Shown here: in pieces, positions 1 to 7,967 of the stretch | Layout: the number at the start of each line of letters is the position of its first letter | Numbering within the stretch: position 1 is the stretch's first letter | Assembly (NCBI RefSeq): GCF_017742215.1 | Contig: NZ_JAGHKP010000003.1 | Coordinates: forward strand, 1,112,308-1,176,307 | Origin: Chitinophaga chungangae | GTDB taxonomy: Bacteria; Bacteroidota; Bacteroidia; Chitinophagales; Chitinophagaceae | Length of the DNA stretch: 64,000 bases | Direction: 5' to 3' | Position numbers and translations under genes: made by a program | The notes under the pieces: generated by a model | Databases searched by the model: none | What the model was told of the DNA's origin: nothing | Seen by the model: the letters and a program-made list of their open reading frames with translations, nothing else

Positions 1-116
1 AAATAAAAGTGGCCAAAGCGCTGAACGAAACATCATACATCAGCCGCGGCCTGCAGCCGGGGGAAAAGATCATTTCCCGGAACCAGCTGCTGATCTATGA
101 CGCGTTGAACGACTAA
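1..116 (+). CDS. Efflux RND transporter periplasmic adaptor subunit, C-terminal end (partial)
   Basis: Only the last 37 codons are present, read from base 3 to the TAA at 114-116. The visible end (ISRGLQPGEKIISRNQLLIYD, given here only in part as GLQPGEK and QLLIYD) has the shape of the membrane-proximal domain of HlyD/CusB-type adaptors, where a Gly-Leu-x-x-Gly-Glu turn precedes the last strand. It ends 6 bases before the RND pump gene on the same strand, which is the usual adaptor-pump operon order. The adaptor would link the inner-membrane pump to an outer-membrane channel in heavy-metal efflux. The family call rests on position and a short tail. Confidence 0.7.
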   Translation, partial: IKVAKALNETSYISRGLQPGEKIISRNQLLIYDALND

Positions 117-122
117 CGGCAC

Positions 123-3100
123 ATGAACAGGTTCATCAGAAATATTGTAGGGTTTTCGCTCAGGAACAGGTTCTTCGTGTTTTTTATGCTGGCGGTGCTC
201 AGCATCGGCGGGGTAGTGGCCTTTCTCCATACGCCCATCGAAGCATTCCCCGACGTGACCAACACACAGATCGTGATCGTCACGGAATGGAACGGGCGCA
301 GCGCGGAAGAAGTGGAACGTTTCGTGACCACGCCCATCGAAATATCGATGAACGGGGTACAGCGCAAAACCAGCGTACGGTCTATTTCAATGTTCGGTTT
401 ATCTGTGATCAAGATCATTTTTGAAGACGATGTGGAAGACTTTTTCGCGCGGCAGCAAGTGAACAACATGCTGCGCAACGTGAGCCTGCCTGAATCGGTA
501 GAGCCGGAAGTACAGCCGCCGTACGGGCCCACCGGCGAAGTGTTCCGCTACTGGCTTAAAAGCGAACACAGAGACAGCCGGGGACTGCTCACGTACCAGA
601 ACTGGGTGATCGACCGCCAGCTGCGCAGCGTGCCCGGCGTGGCAGACGTGGTGGCCTTCGGCGGGCAGGAAAAGATCTACGAGATTACGGCGGACCCTGT
701 GCGCCTCGCGAAATACAACATTACGCCGCTGGAACTTTACGAAGCCGCCAGCAAAAGCAATATCAACGTTGGCGGCGATGTGATCGAAAAGAACGGGCAG
801 GCGTATGTTGTGCGGGGCATCGGGCTGCTGGACAATATCAGGGACATCGAGAACATCATCGTGCAGAATATAGACGGCACGCCCATACTCGTCAAAAACG
901 TGGCGGACGTGCGGGAAACGTCCGCGCCCAGGGTAGGGCAGGCGGGGCTGAACGAAATGGACGATATCGTGGAAGGAATTGTAGTGATGCGCAAAGGCGA
1001 AAACCCCACCGAAGTGCTGGCGCGCATCAAAGGCAAAGTGGCGGAGCTGAACGAAAAAGTATTGCCGTCAGACATCAAAATGGTCACCTTTTACGACCGC
1101 GATGTGCTGATGAGTTATTGCACCAGGACAGTCATGCATAACCTGCTCGAAGGGATCGTTTTTGTGACCGTGATCGTCTTCCTGTTTATGGCAGACTGGA
1201 GAACCACGCTGATCGTGGGCATCATCATCCCGTTATCGTTGCTGTTCGCCTTCATTTGCCTGAAGTTGAAAGGAATGAGCGCCAACCTGCTGTCTATGGG
1301 CGCCATCGATTTCGGGATCATCATCGACGGTGCGGTGGTGATGGTGGAGGGGATCTTCGTAATGCTCGACCACAAAGCGAAACATTACGGGATGGAACGC
1401 TTTAACCGGCTCGCCAAGTTGGGTTGGATCAAAAAGACGGGCGGCGAGCTGGGTAAAGCGGTGTTTTTCTCCAAACTGATCATCATCATTTCATTGCTGC
1501 CCATCTTCTCGTTCCAGAAAGTGGAAGGAAAAATGTTCTCGCCCCTGGCCTGGACGCTGGGCTTTGCGCTGCTGGGCGCATTGCTGTTCACCTTAACGCT
1601 GGTGCCGGTGCTCACCTCTATTTTATTAAAGAAAAACGTGCGTGAAAAACATAACCCGGTCGTTGTTTTTTTTCACCGCATCGTAATGAAAGGATTTAAC
1701 TGGACATATGCGCGGAAAAGGCTCAGTCTGCTCATGGCCGTTTTATTCATGGGGATCAGTTTTGCTTCCGCCCGCTTTCTCGGCTCGGAATTTTTGCCTC
1801 AGCTGAACGAGGGGGCGTTATGGGTGGAAGCGAAACTTCCTATGAGCATGAGCCTCAACGAAACGGTGAAATTCGTGCACAAGTTCAGGAAAGAGCTGAT
1901 GAGTTTCCCCGAAGTGAACGGCGTGCTGTCGCAAACGGGCCGCTCCAACGACGGCACCGATCCTTCCGGCTTCTATTACGTGCAATGCCAGGTGAACCTG
2001 AAACCGAAAGAAGAATGGAAACGAAAAATTACGATGGACCAGTTGGTGGAAAAAATGGACAAACGCCTGAAACAATACCAGGGCGTGGGTTACAACTATT
2101 CCCAGCCGATCATCGACAACGTGGCGGAAGCCGTGGCCGGCATTAATGCCAGCAATGCGGTGAAGATATTTGGGGACGATCTCGGCGAGCTGGACAAACT
2201 CGCCAACCAGGTGATAGAACGCATCCAGGGCGTGCCCGGCATCAAAGACGTGGGCATTCTCCGCAACATCGGCCAGCCTGAAATGAGCGTGCACCTCGAC
2301 GAACAGAAAATGGCGCTGTACGGCGTGAAAACAGCGGACGCGCAGGCCGTGATAGAAATGGCGATCGGCGGCAAAACCGCCACACAGCTGTACGAAGGCG
2401 AACGCAAGTTCGACGTGCGCATCCGTTACGATCAAAGCTCACGCCAGGATGAAGAAGACCTGCGCAACCTGATGGTGCCCGCGATGAACGGCAACCGCAT
2501 TCCGCTGAAAGAGATCGCGAACGTGGAAACACTCACCGGCCCGGCGTTTATTTACCGGGACGATACCAAACGTTTCATCGGCGTAAAATTCTCCGTGCGC
2601 GACCGCGACCTGGGCAGCGCCATCGCCGAAGCGCAGGCCAAAGTAAAACAGGGTGTAAAACTGCCAAAGGGTTATTCCATCGGCTGGACGGGCGAGTTCG
2701 AAAACCAGGTGCGCGCCACGCAAAGGCTGGGGCAGGTGGTGCCGGTAAGCCTGGTCGCGATCTTCATCATCCTGTTCATCATGATGGGCAGCGTGAAAGA
2801 CGCGGGGCTGATATTGCTGAACGTGCCCTTTGCGCTGATAGGAGGCATCCTTGCGCTGCACGCCACAGGCATCAACTTCGGCATTTCCGCGGGCGTGGGT
2901 TTTATCGCCCTCTTCGGGATCTGTATCCAGAACGGCGTGATCCTGATCTCGGTGTTCCACAAAAACCTGCAGCTGAAAATGCCGCTGAACGATGCGATCA
3001 GGCTGGGCGTGGAGGAACGTATCCGGCCGGTGGTAATGACCGCGCTGATGGCCGCTATCGGGCTGATACCGGCTGCGGTGAGCAGCGGCATCGGTTCCGA

Positions 3101-3239
3101 AACGCAGAAGCCGCTGGCAGTAGTGGTGATAGGAGGGCTGGTCACGGCTACCGTGCTCACGCTGCTCATTTTCCCGCTCATCTTTTACAGCGCGTATAAA
3201 AACAAATCGAAGAAGCTAATACTTACCAATAACAATTAA
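123..3239 (+). CDS. CusA/CzcA family heavy-metal efflux RND transporter
   Basis: A 1038-residue inner-membrane proton-driven pump of the HME-RND class, within the usual 1030-1060 range. Residues 1-35 hold the first membrane helix. Two large periplasmic loops follow (about 40-335 and 565-860), each before a block of hydrophobic helices. Helix 4 carries Asp396 and Asp402 in MGAIDFGIIIDGAVVMVEG, the proton-relay motif of metal RND pumps. The late motif VEERIRPVVMTALMAAIGL matches the conserved C-terminal block. It follows the adaptor fragment by 6 bases. Whether the substrate is copper/silver or cobalt/zinc/cadmium cannot be decided from the sequence. The start ATG fits the expected short cytoplasmic N-terminus. 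Confidence 0.93.
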   Translation: MNRFIRNIVGFSLRNRFFVFFMLAVLSIGGVVAFLHTPIEAFPDVTNTQIVIVTEWNGRSAEEVERFVTTPIEISMNGVQRKTSVRSISMFGLSVIKIIFEDDVEDFFARQQVNNMLRNVSLPESVEPEVQPPYGPTGEVFRYWLKSEHRDSRGLLTYQNWVIDRQLRSVPGVADVVAFGGQEKIYEITADPVRLAKYNITPLELYEAASKSNINVGGDVIEKNGQAYVVRGIGLLDNIRDIENIIVQNIDGTPILVKNVADVRETSAPRVGQAGLNEMDDIVEGIVVMRKGENPTEVLARIKGKVAELNEKVLPSDIKMVTFYDRDVLMSYCTRTVMHNLLEGIVFVTVIVFLFMADWRTTLIVGIIIPLSLLFAFICLKLKGMSANLLSMGAIDFGIIIDGAVVMVEGIFVMLDHKAKHYGMERFNRLAKLGWIKKTGGELGKAVFFSKLIIIISLLPIFSFQKVEGKMFSPLAWTLGFALLGALLFTLTLVPVLTSILLKKNVREKHNPVVVFFHRIVMKGFNWTYARKRLSLLMAVLFMGISFASARFLGSEFLPQLNEGALWVEAKLPMSMSLNETVKFVHKFRKELMSFPEVNGVLSQTGRSNDGTDPSGFYYVQCQVNLKPKEEWKRKITMDQLVEKMDKRLKQYQGVGYNYSQPIIDNVAEAVAGINASNAVKIFGDDLGELDKLANQVIERIQGVPGIKDVGILRNIGQPEMSVHLDEQKMALYGVKTADAQAVIEMAIGGKTATQLYEGERKFDVRIRYDQSSRQDEEDLRNLMVPAMNGNRIPLKEIANVETLTGPAFIYRDDTKRFIGVKFSVRDRDLGSAIAEAQAKVKQGVKLPKGYSIGWTGEFENQVRATQRLGQVVPVSLVAIFIILFIMMGSVKDAGLILLNVPFALIGGILALHATGINFGISAGVGFIALFGICIQNGVILISVFHKNLQLKMPLNDAIRLGVEERIRPVVMTALMAAIGLIPAAVSSGIGSETQKPLAVVVIGGLVTATVLTLLIFPLIFYSAYKNKSKKLILTNNN

Positions 3240-3250
3240 AACAAATTACA

Positions 3251-3351
3251 ATGAGACCGTAAGGTCCCATCGTATTCCTAAAAATTAAAAACGATTAACG
3301 ATGAAACCGTAAGGTTCCATTTTATCCTTTAAAAATTAAAACGATTAAAAA
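3251..3351 (+). repeat. Tandem 50-base units, each a GUAA-loop hairpin with a tiny reading frame
   Basis: Two units (3251-3300 and 3301-3351) lie head to tail between the pump gene and the small secreted protein. Each begins ATGa(G/A)ACC, then GTAA, then GGT(C/T)cCAT, so it folds into a 4-bp stem plus an outer 3-bp stem closed by a GNRA-type GUAA loop. The outermost pair of the inner stem changes from G-C (3255/3266) to A-U (3305/3316), a compensatory change. In DNA terms each unit also reads Met-Arg/Lys-Pro-stop, with the stop inside the loop. Each hairpin is followed by an AT-rich spacer ending in aaaacgattaa. The second spacer leads directly into the next gene's ATG. Confidence 0.75.
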
Positions 3352-3549
3352 ATGAAAAAGATCATGTTTCTGATGGCCGCCGCAATGATCACCGTTGGTG
3401 GCATCTCCGTAGCAAATGCACAGGCGAAACCCGCTGCAAAAACAGAACAGAAAGCTGAGAAAAAAGAACACAAACCCGAAAAGAAAACAGAACACCATCA
3501 CACCGCGAAAAAACACGGGGCTAAAAAAGAAACCCCGGCAAAACAATAG
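3352..3549 (+). CDS. Small secreted Lys/His-rich protein
   Basis: A 65-residue protein. Residues 1-24 form a clear Sec signal peptide ending ANA-Q, so the mature part is about 41 residues. That part consists almost entirely of Lys, Glu, Ala, Thr and His, with a HHH run near residue 49 and further His residues. No known family is recognised. Such composition could bind metal ions or an anionic surface, and its place behind a metal pump makes metal binding a reasonable guess, but this is inference. It is preceded by the hairpin doublet and followed by a strong terminator. Confidence 0.7.
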   Translation: MKKIMFLMAAAMITVGGISVANAQAKPAAKTEQKAEKKEHKPEKKTEHHHTAKKHGAKKETPAKQ

Positions 3550-3631
3550 TATACAAGGTTACAGGTTTTAGTTCGCATAAATAGGTTGATAGAATGATCA
3601 TGGAACACCTCGTTTCATGCATTAAATCCTC

Positions 3632-3674
3632 TCCGCCCTGCCGTAAAAGAGAAAACGCAGGGCGGATTTTTTTT
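3632..3674 (+). terminator. Rho-independent terminator after the small Lys/His-rich gene
   Basis: A perfect 10-bp stem (TCCGCCCTGC at 3632-3641 with GCAGGGCGGA at 3657-3666) with a 15-base loop is followed by eight T residues. It closes the metal-efflux region. Confidence 0.9.
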
Positions 3675-3802
3675 ACGAAACGGATGGCCAGGGCTTCTCC
3701 AATCCCAGGCTTTCCGCCGCCCACGCGAGCTCTATTGCAATCAGCCTTTTAAATACATTTTTCAGCCAACCCGGCATGGCGCCATCTGCATCGTGCGACA
3801 AT

Positions 3803-3841
3803 AAAAAAGCCGGTCCGAAAACGATCGGCCGGCCTTTTTTT
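3803..3841 (-). terminator. Terminator of the serine hydrolase gene
   Basis: A GC-rich stem with one-base bulges (AAG-CCGG-T-CCGA against TCGG-CCGG-CTT) is flanked by A and T runs. On the minus strand it ends in a T run just after the hydrolase stop at 3860. Confidence 0.75.
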
Positions 3842-3859
3842 ATGAAGGGTTTCAGGTAT

Positions 3860-5074
3860 TTATTCTTCTCCCGCTTCTTCGCCGTCGCTGTGCCCGATGA
3901 TCTCGCGCAGCGGTTTCACGGCCTGGTAAATGCCGCGGTTGTAACGGTTGCCGAGGATGATCACGGTGGCGGAATCTTTCACAAAGCGGTAAAAAACGGT
4001 GTTGTTGCCATGCCACCAGCCGTTGTGGTAGATGATCTTCTGCGTACTGTCCGGGTACACCAGCAAACGCCAGCCGAGGCCGTAGTTGCGGATGCCGGGT
4101 TTTTCGTTGCTGTAGGGCGTGAAGGCTTCTTTTAACGTTTCCGGCTTGAAGAGTTTGCCGGAATACAGGGCTTGGTCCCACTTGAGCATGTCCTGCGCGG
4201 TGCTGTAAATGCCTTTGTCGCCCACGGCGCCGTCGAAACTGTTGTCCGGCTCCGGCCGCCAGCTGGAAAGATGGCTGATGGTCTGGTGCGGGCGCGGCGC
4301 CTGCGTGGGGTCCGCCACGAAGGTATTGTTCATTTCCAGCGGGGTGAAGAAGGTTTCGCGCAGGTAATCCGCGTATTTCTGGCCGCTCACTTTTTCGATA
4401 ATGGCGCCCAGGATGAGGTAATTGGTGTTGCAGTAATTAAAATGCCGGTCCGGCTGGTATTGCACGGCCGGTTTGTGCACCGTCATCAGGCTGATCACTT
4501 CTTCGTTGGTAAGGAAGTGCGATTTGTCTTTGATGAGGCTGTCGCAGAAATAAAGATAATTGGGCAGGCCGCTGCGGTGGTTCAGCAGCATACGGATGGT
4601 GATGCCGGGGTACGGGAAATCCGGGTAATAATGCTGAAGGGAATCTTCCAGCCCCAGCTTCCCTTTTTCCACCAGGCTCAATACGGCCATACCCGTAAAG
4701 GTTTTGGAGACTGAAGCCAGCTGGAAGGCGGAGCTGTCGGTCACCGGCGTTTTGGTAGCATGATTTTCCATGCCCTGGTAATATTCGTACAGGATCACGC
4801 CCTTTTTAGCCACCAGCACGGCGCCGCTGAAATGGGAAGCGGAAAGCCGGGTGCGCACCAGTTCGGCTACTTCACGGCTGATGCGTTTATTGACGGGATC
4901 TTTCAGCACGGCGGCCTTTTCGGCTTCGCTAAGCCCGAGCGTATAAATGGAAGCTGAATGGGTGGAAGAAGCGTTTTTTTCTTTGTTCCGGTTAGCAGAG
5001 CTGCTATTACACGCGGAATAGATGATGGTACCGGCGGATATGGCCAGCAATACAATTGCCTTCGAACGGTTCAT
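3860..5074 (-). CDS. Serine hydrolase lipoprotein, class C beta-lactamase / PBP4* fold
   Basis: 404 residues. The N-terminus is a lipoprotein signal with cysteine at residue 22 (lipobox YSAC), so the protein should be anchored in the periplasm or outer membrane. The three signatures of the beta-lactamase (class C) superfamily are present: Ser121-Val-Ser-Lys124, Tyr214-Cys-Asn216 and His350-Asn-Gly352 (the KTG equivalent). The family includes D-aminopeptidases, esterases and beta-lactamase-like proteins. The exact substrate cannot be told, and resistance should not be assumed. It is transcribed alone, opposite to the metal-pump genes, with its own terminator. Confidence 0.9.
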   Translation of the reverse strand: MNRSKAIVLLAISAGTIIYSACNSSSANRNKEKNASSTHSASIYTLGLSEAEKAAVLKDPVNKRISREVAELVRTRLSASHFSGAVLVAKKGVILYEYYQGMENHATKTPVTDSSAFQLASVSKTFTGMAVLSLVEKGKLGLEDSLQHYYPDFPYPGITIRMLLNHRSGLPNYLYFCDSLIKDKSHFLTNEEVISLMTVHKPAVQYQPDRHFNYCNTNYLILGAIIEKVSGQKYADYLRETFFTPLEMNNTFVADPTQAPRPHQTISHLSSWRPEPDNSFDGAVGDKGIYSTAQDMLKWDQALYSGKLFKPETLKEAFTPYSNEKPGIRNYGLGWRLLVYPDSTQKIIYHNGWWHGNNTVFYRFVKDSATVIILGNRYNRGIYQAVKPLREIIGHSDGEEAGEE

Positions 5075-5213
5075 TAGTTAGTGCTGCGGATATATTAAAA
5101 AGTGATTATTAGCAATTTTCATGCCCTTTACGGGCCGAAGGGTGGAAATTATTCAAAAAAGTATAAAGAACGCCTATCTTTTTTCACCAATCTCTAATTT
5201 GCCGGGACAGTTA

Positions 5214-5244
5214 TTTGATTTCTCCTCAAACTCCGCTAGGTTTG
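5214..5244 (+). promoter_or_regulatory. Bacteroidota-type promoter of serA
   Basis: TTTG at 5214-5217 and TAGGTTTG at 5237-5244 are separated by exactly 19 bases, matching the Bacteroidota consensus TTTG-N19-TAnnTTTG. Transcription would begin near 5251, giving a leader of about 67 bases. Confidence 0.75.
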
Positions 5245-5317
5245 CGGTGACTTTTGACGACCGGAACACGACCCAAACTGTCAAGTTATTGTCATTCTCA
5301 GTAATATAACCAGCACC

Positions 5318-6556
5318 ATGAGCCAAAGAAAATTAACGAGTTATCCGAAAGAGAAGATCAACATCCTTTTATTGGAGAACATTAGTGATGCCGCGGTGGC
5401 GGAGTTCAAAGAGGCGGGTTATGCCAATACCCGCAAGATCACCGGCGCTCTCAGCGAGGCCGACCTTATTAAAGAAGTGAAAGATGTGCACCTGCTGGGC
5501 ATCCGCTCGAAAACACAGGTTACATCGGCTGTACTGGCCGCGGCGAAAAAGCTGCAGGGCATCGGCTGCTTCTGTATCGGCACCAACCAGGTGGACCTGA
5601 AAAGCGCCACTGAGCATGGAGTAGCCGTATTCAACGCCCCTTATTCGAATACCCGTTCGGTAGCCGAGCTGGTGATCGGTTTGTCGATCATGCTCATCCG
5701 CCGTATACCGGACAAAAATATAGCCGCCCACCAGGGCACCTGGATGAAAGAAGCGACCGGTAGTTATGAACTGCGGGGCAAAACCCTCGGCATCGTGGGT
5801 TACGGCAATATCGGCAGCCAGGTAAGCGTGCTGGCCGAAGCGCTCGGCATGAACGTGCTGTATTACGATGTGGAGACCAAACTGCCGATGGGCAACGCCG
5901 TTCAGATCCGCACCTTAAAAGACCTTTTCAAACAATCCGATATCATCTCCCTGCACGTGCCTTCCAACAAAAGCACGGTGGACATGATCAACAAGGAAAC
6001 GCTGAAACACGCAAAAAAAGGCGCGATCTTCCTGAACTACGCCCGCGGTGAAGTAGTGGTGCTCGAAGACCTGAAGGAAGCGCTGGAAAAAGGCCAGCTG
6101 TCCGGCGCGGCGATCGACGTGTTCCCGGTAGAGCCTGAAAAGAACGGCGCCGCTTTCAGCACGCCGCTGCAGAAGATCCCGAACGTGATACTCACCCCCC
6201 ATATCGGCGGCAGCACCGAAGAAGCCCAGCACAACATCGGGCTGGACGTGAGCAGCAAAATGCTGAACTATCTTGAAAAAGGCGCTTCATTCGGCTCTCA
6301 TACCGTTCCGGCGCTGAGCGTACCGGCGATCGAGAACACGCACCGCATCCTGCACATCCACCGCAACGTGCCGGGGGTGCTTTCCGAGATCAACAGCACA
6401 TTGTCGAACAAAAACATCAACATCCTGGGGCAATACCTCAAAACCAACGAACAGATCGGTTACGTGGTGCTCGACGTGGATTCCAAACTTTCACAGGAAG
6501 CTTTTGCGCTGCTGAAAGAAGTGAACCACACCATCAAAACAAGGATGTTGTATTAA
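5318..6556 (+). CDS. serA: D-3-phosphoglycerate dehydrogenase with ACT domain
   Basis: 412 residues, the size of E. coli-type SerA. It catalyses the first committed step of serine synthesis, oxidising 3-phosphoglycerate with NAD. The NAD fold shows Gly161-Tyr-Gly163-Asn-Ile-Gly166. The catalytic set of the D-2-hydroxyacid dehydrogenase family is visible as Arg243, Glu272 and His295 (in TPHIGGST). Residues from about 340 to 412 form an ACT domain, the site of serine feedback in this class. It stands alone between a good promoter and a terminator. Confidence 0.95.
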   Translation: MSQRKLTSYPKEKINILLLENISDAAVAEFKEAGYANTRKITGALSEADLIKEVKDVHLLGIRSKTQVTSAVLAAAKKLQGIGCFCIGTNQVDLKSATEHGVAVFNAPYSNTRSVAELVIGLSIMLIRRIPDKNIAAHQGTWMKEATGSYELRGKTLGIVGYGNIGSQVSVLAEALGMNVLYYDVETKLPMGNAVQIRTLKDLFKQSDIISLHVPSNKSTVDMINKETLKHAKKGAIFLNYARGEVVVLEDLKEALEKGQLSGAAIDVFPVEPEKNGAAFSTPLQKIPNVILTPHIGGSTEEAQHNIGLDVSSKMLNYLEKGASFGSHTVPALSVPAIENTHRILHIHRNVPGVLSEINSTLSNKNINILGQYLKTNEQIGYVVLDVDSKLSQEAFALLKEVNHTIKTRMLY

Positions 6557-6573
6557 TATCGTTTTTTACGTTC

Positions 6574-6610
6574 AAAGCCCTCTTCCCGGCCGGGACGGAG
6601 GGCTTTTTTT
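6574..6610 (+). terminator. Terminator of serA
   Basis: A 9-bp stem, AAAGCCCTC with GAGGGCTTT, is followed by a T run directly after the serA stop. Confidence 0.85.
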
Positions 6611-6661
6611 ATTTTGTGGTCCGGTGAAATCTGCTGAGCTTTGCCCATCAAATAAACCGAA

Positions 6662-7036
6662 ATGACCGACCGCAATATCCTTAAATTGCTGAAACTGGAA
6701 GAAGCCGCCATGTTCGCGCTGGCTTTACTGATGTTCGAACAGCAGTGCACCATTTCGTGGTGGTGGTTCTTGGGATGCCTGCTGCTGCCCGACCTGAGCA
6801 TGCTGGGGTACCTGACCAACGCGCGTACCGGCGCTTACGTTTACAATTTTTTTCATCACAAGGGCGTGGCGCTGCTGGTATATTTCGCGGGCACTTTTTT
6901 CGCTTACGAGCCGCTTGTTTTCACGGGCATCATATTGTTCGCCCATTCTTCCATGGACCGGGTTTTCGGTTACGGCCTCAAGCTGGTCACCGGTTTCCAG
7001 GACACACACCTCGGGCGTATCGGCAAACACAAATAG
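6662..7036 (+). CDS. DUF4260 family membrane protein
   Basis: 124 residues with about three hydrophobic segments (roughly 14-35, 66-84 and 86-95). It shows the marks of DUF4260: LKLEEAAMF near the start, a conserved PDLSMLGY and the end motif THLGRIGKHK. The family is common in Bacteroidota and Firmicutes and has no established function. It follows serA after a terminator, so it is probably transcribed on its own. Confidence 0.85.
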   Translation: MTDRNILKLLKLEEAAMFALALLMFEQQCTISWWWFLGCLLLPDLSMLGYLTNARTGAYVYNFFHHKGVALLVYFAGTFFAYEPLVFTGIILFAHSSMDRVFGYGLKLVTGFQDTHLGRIGKHK

Positions 7037-7040
7037 TTTA

Positions 7041-7427
7041 TCAGGGAAGCACCGTAACGGTATCGCGGTGCCAAAGGCCGTTGTTCCGCGCAAACTTCAG
7101 GTAATATGTGCCCGGCGCGGGAAAAGCGTATTTGAACGGTTTGGTGTGATAGCGGATCTCTTTGGTACAGCCAACGTCTTTCGGGGTAAGGCCCCAAACT
7201 TTTATGATCAAAGTATCCCCGTCGCGGTGGCTTTCGAACGAATCGAAAATGCTGCAGCTGTTCTCCAGGGAAAACTTTATGTCCATCGTATTCACCTGGC
7301 CCGCCCTGGGCACATAAGTGAATGTGTTGCTGGTTACCTGGCCCTGCGTTCTGTTATACTCCACCTGCGGGTCCCTGCTGCAGGAAATTGCCGCCAGCAG
7401 GGCGATTGCAACGATATAAACTTTCAT
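7041..7427 (-). CDS. Small lipoprotein, paralogue of the next gene upstream
   Basis: 128 residues from the ATG at 7427. A TTG two codons further upstream is possible but gives a poorer signal peptide. Residues 1-16 form a lipoprotein signal ending AAISC. The mature part is one beta-rich domain with Asn-Ser-Cys...Phe-Asp-Ser-Phe, a later Cys, and FPAPGTYYLKF before a final RDTVTV strand. Those blocks recur in the neighbouring gene, so the two are tandem duplicates. No database family is recognised. The single-domain, immunoglobulin-like shape and surface anchoring are inferred. Confidence 0.75.
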   Translation of the reverse strand: MKVYIVAIALLAAISCSRDPQVEYNRTQGQVTSNTFTYVPRAGQVNTMDIKFSLENSCSIFDSFESHRDGDTLIIKVWGLTPKDVGCTKEIRYHTKPFKYAFPAPGTYYLKFARNNGLWHRDTVTVLP

Positions 7428-7438
7428 AAGCAAGCGTT

Positions 7439-7846
7439 TTATTTGACGGTGATGGTATCGCGGTGTGTGACGGTTTCAGGGCCGCTCTGCGCCGGGCCTA
7501 CCCATTTGATGTAATAGGTGCCGGGCGCGGGGAATGTCTTTTTAAAAGTGGCCGTCCGCTGCGGGATGTCCTGCGTGCAGAAGGCTTCTTTGGGGTAACG
7601 GGCGAGCACTTTTACCACGCCGGTGTCTTTATCGCTGGAAACCACGAAAGAATCGAACTGGCCGCAGCCGTTGTAAACTTGGAAAGTCACCTTTAAACTT
7701 ACCGTAAGGCCCGCCGCGCCGGCGTTCTGCAGTTCGGTGCTCACCACGGGACTGAATTTCCTTTCGTATTTGCTTTCTGCCGGGTCGTCTTTATGGCAGG
7801 ACGTGATGGCCGACAGCATGATTACGGCAGCGAGGTATAGCTTCAT
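7439..7846 (-). CDS. Small lipoprotein, tandem paralogue
   Basis: 135 residues with a lipoprotein signal ending SAITSC (Cys17). It shares with the downstream gene the pattern Gly-Cys...Phe-Asp-Ser-Phe, a Cys before a polar strand, FPAPGTYYIKW and a terminal RDTITV. The stop of this gene and the start of the paralogue are 11 bases apart, so they form one transcript. The pair lies just downstream of the giant repeat protein on the same strand, though a terminator separates them. Function unknown. Confidence 0.78.
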   Translation of the reverse strand: MKLYLAAVIMLSAITSCHKDDPAESKYERKFSPVVSTELQNAGAAGLTVSLKVTFQVYNGCGQFDSFVVSSDKDTGVVKVLARYPKEAFCTQDIPQRTATFKKTFPAPGTYYIKWVGPAQSGPETVTHRDTITVK

Positions 7847-7901
7847 GAGGGTCCGTTTCGTGTTTAAACGGGCCGGTATTCAAAAAAGTTACAATCCATA
7901 T

Positions 7902-7930
7902 AAAAAGAGAGGCCGCCCAAATGAGCGGCC
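7902..7930 (-). terminator. Terminator of the giant repeat gene
   Basis: On the minus strand GGCCGC and GCGGCC form a stem with an 8-base loop, followed by TCTCTTTTTAT. It lies about 40 bases past the giant gene's stop. Confidence 0.75.
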
Positions 7931-7967
7931 CCTTCCGGTGAAAGAATCGGTTTTTTGTTTGAAAATA

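Larger units (their letters stand above)
3550..3859. other. Gene-free stretch between convergent genes
   Basis: About 310 bases with two terminators, one for each strand (3632-3674 plus, 3803-3841 minus). Between them (3675-3802) no gene, promoter or repeat was recognised. Confidence 0.6.

Noticed and set aside
1818..2435. A 205-codon minus-strand frame inside the RND pump gene
   Set aside because: Antisense shadow with His/Val/Phe-rich composition. The pump is well supported.
3860..5074. Calling the class C beta-lactamase-fold lipoprotein an antibiotic resistance gene
   Set aside because: The SxxK, YxN and HxG motifs define a broad family of peptidases and esterases. Nothing specific to lactam hydrolysis is seen.
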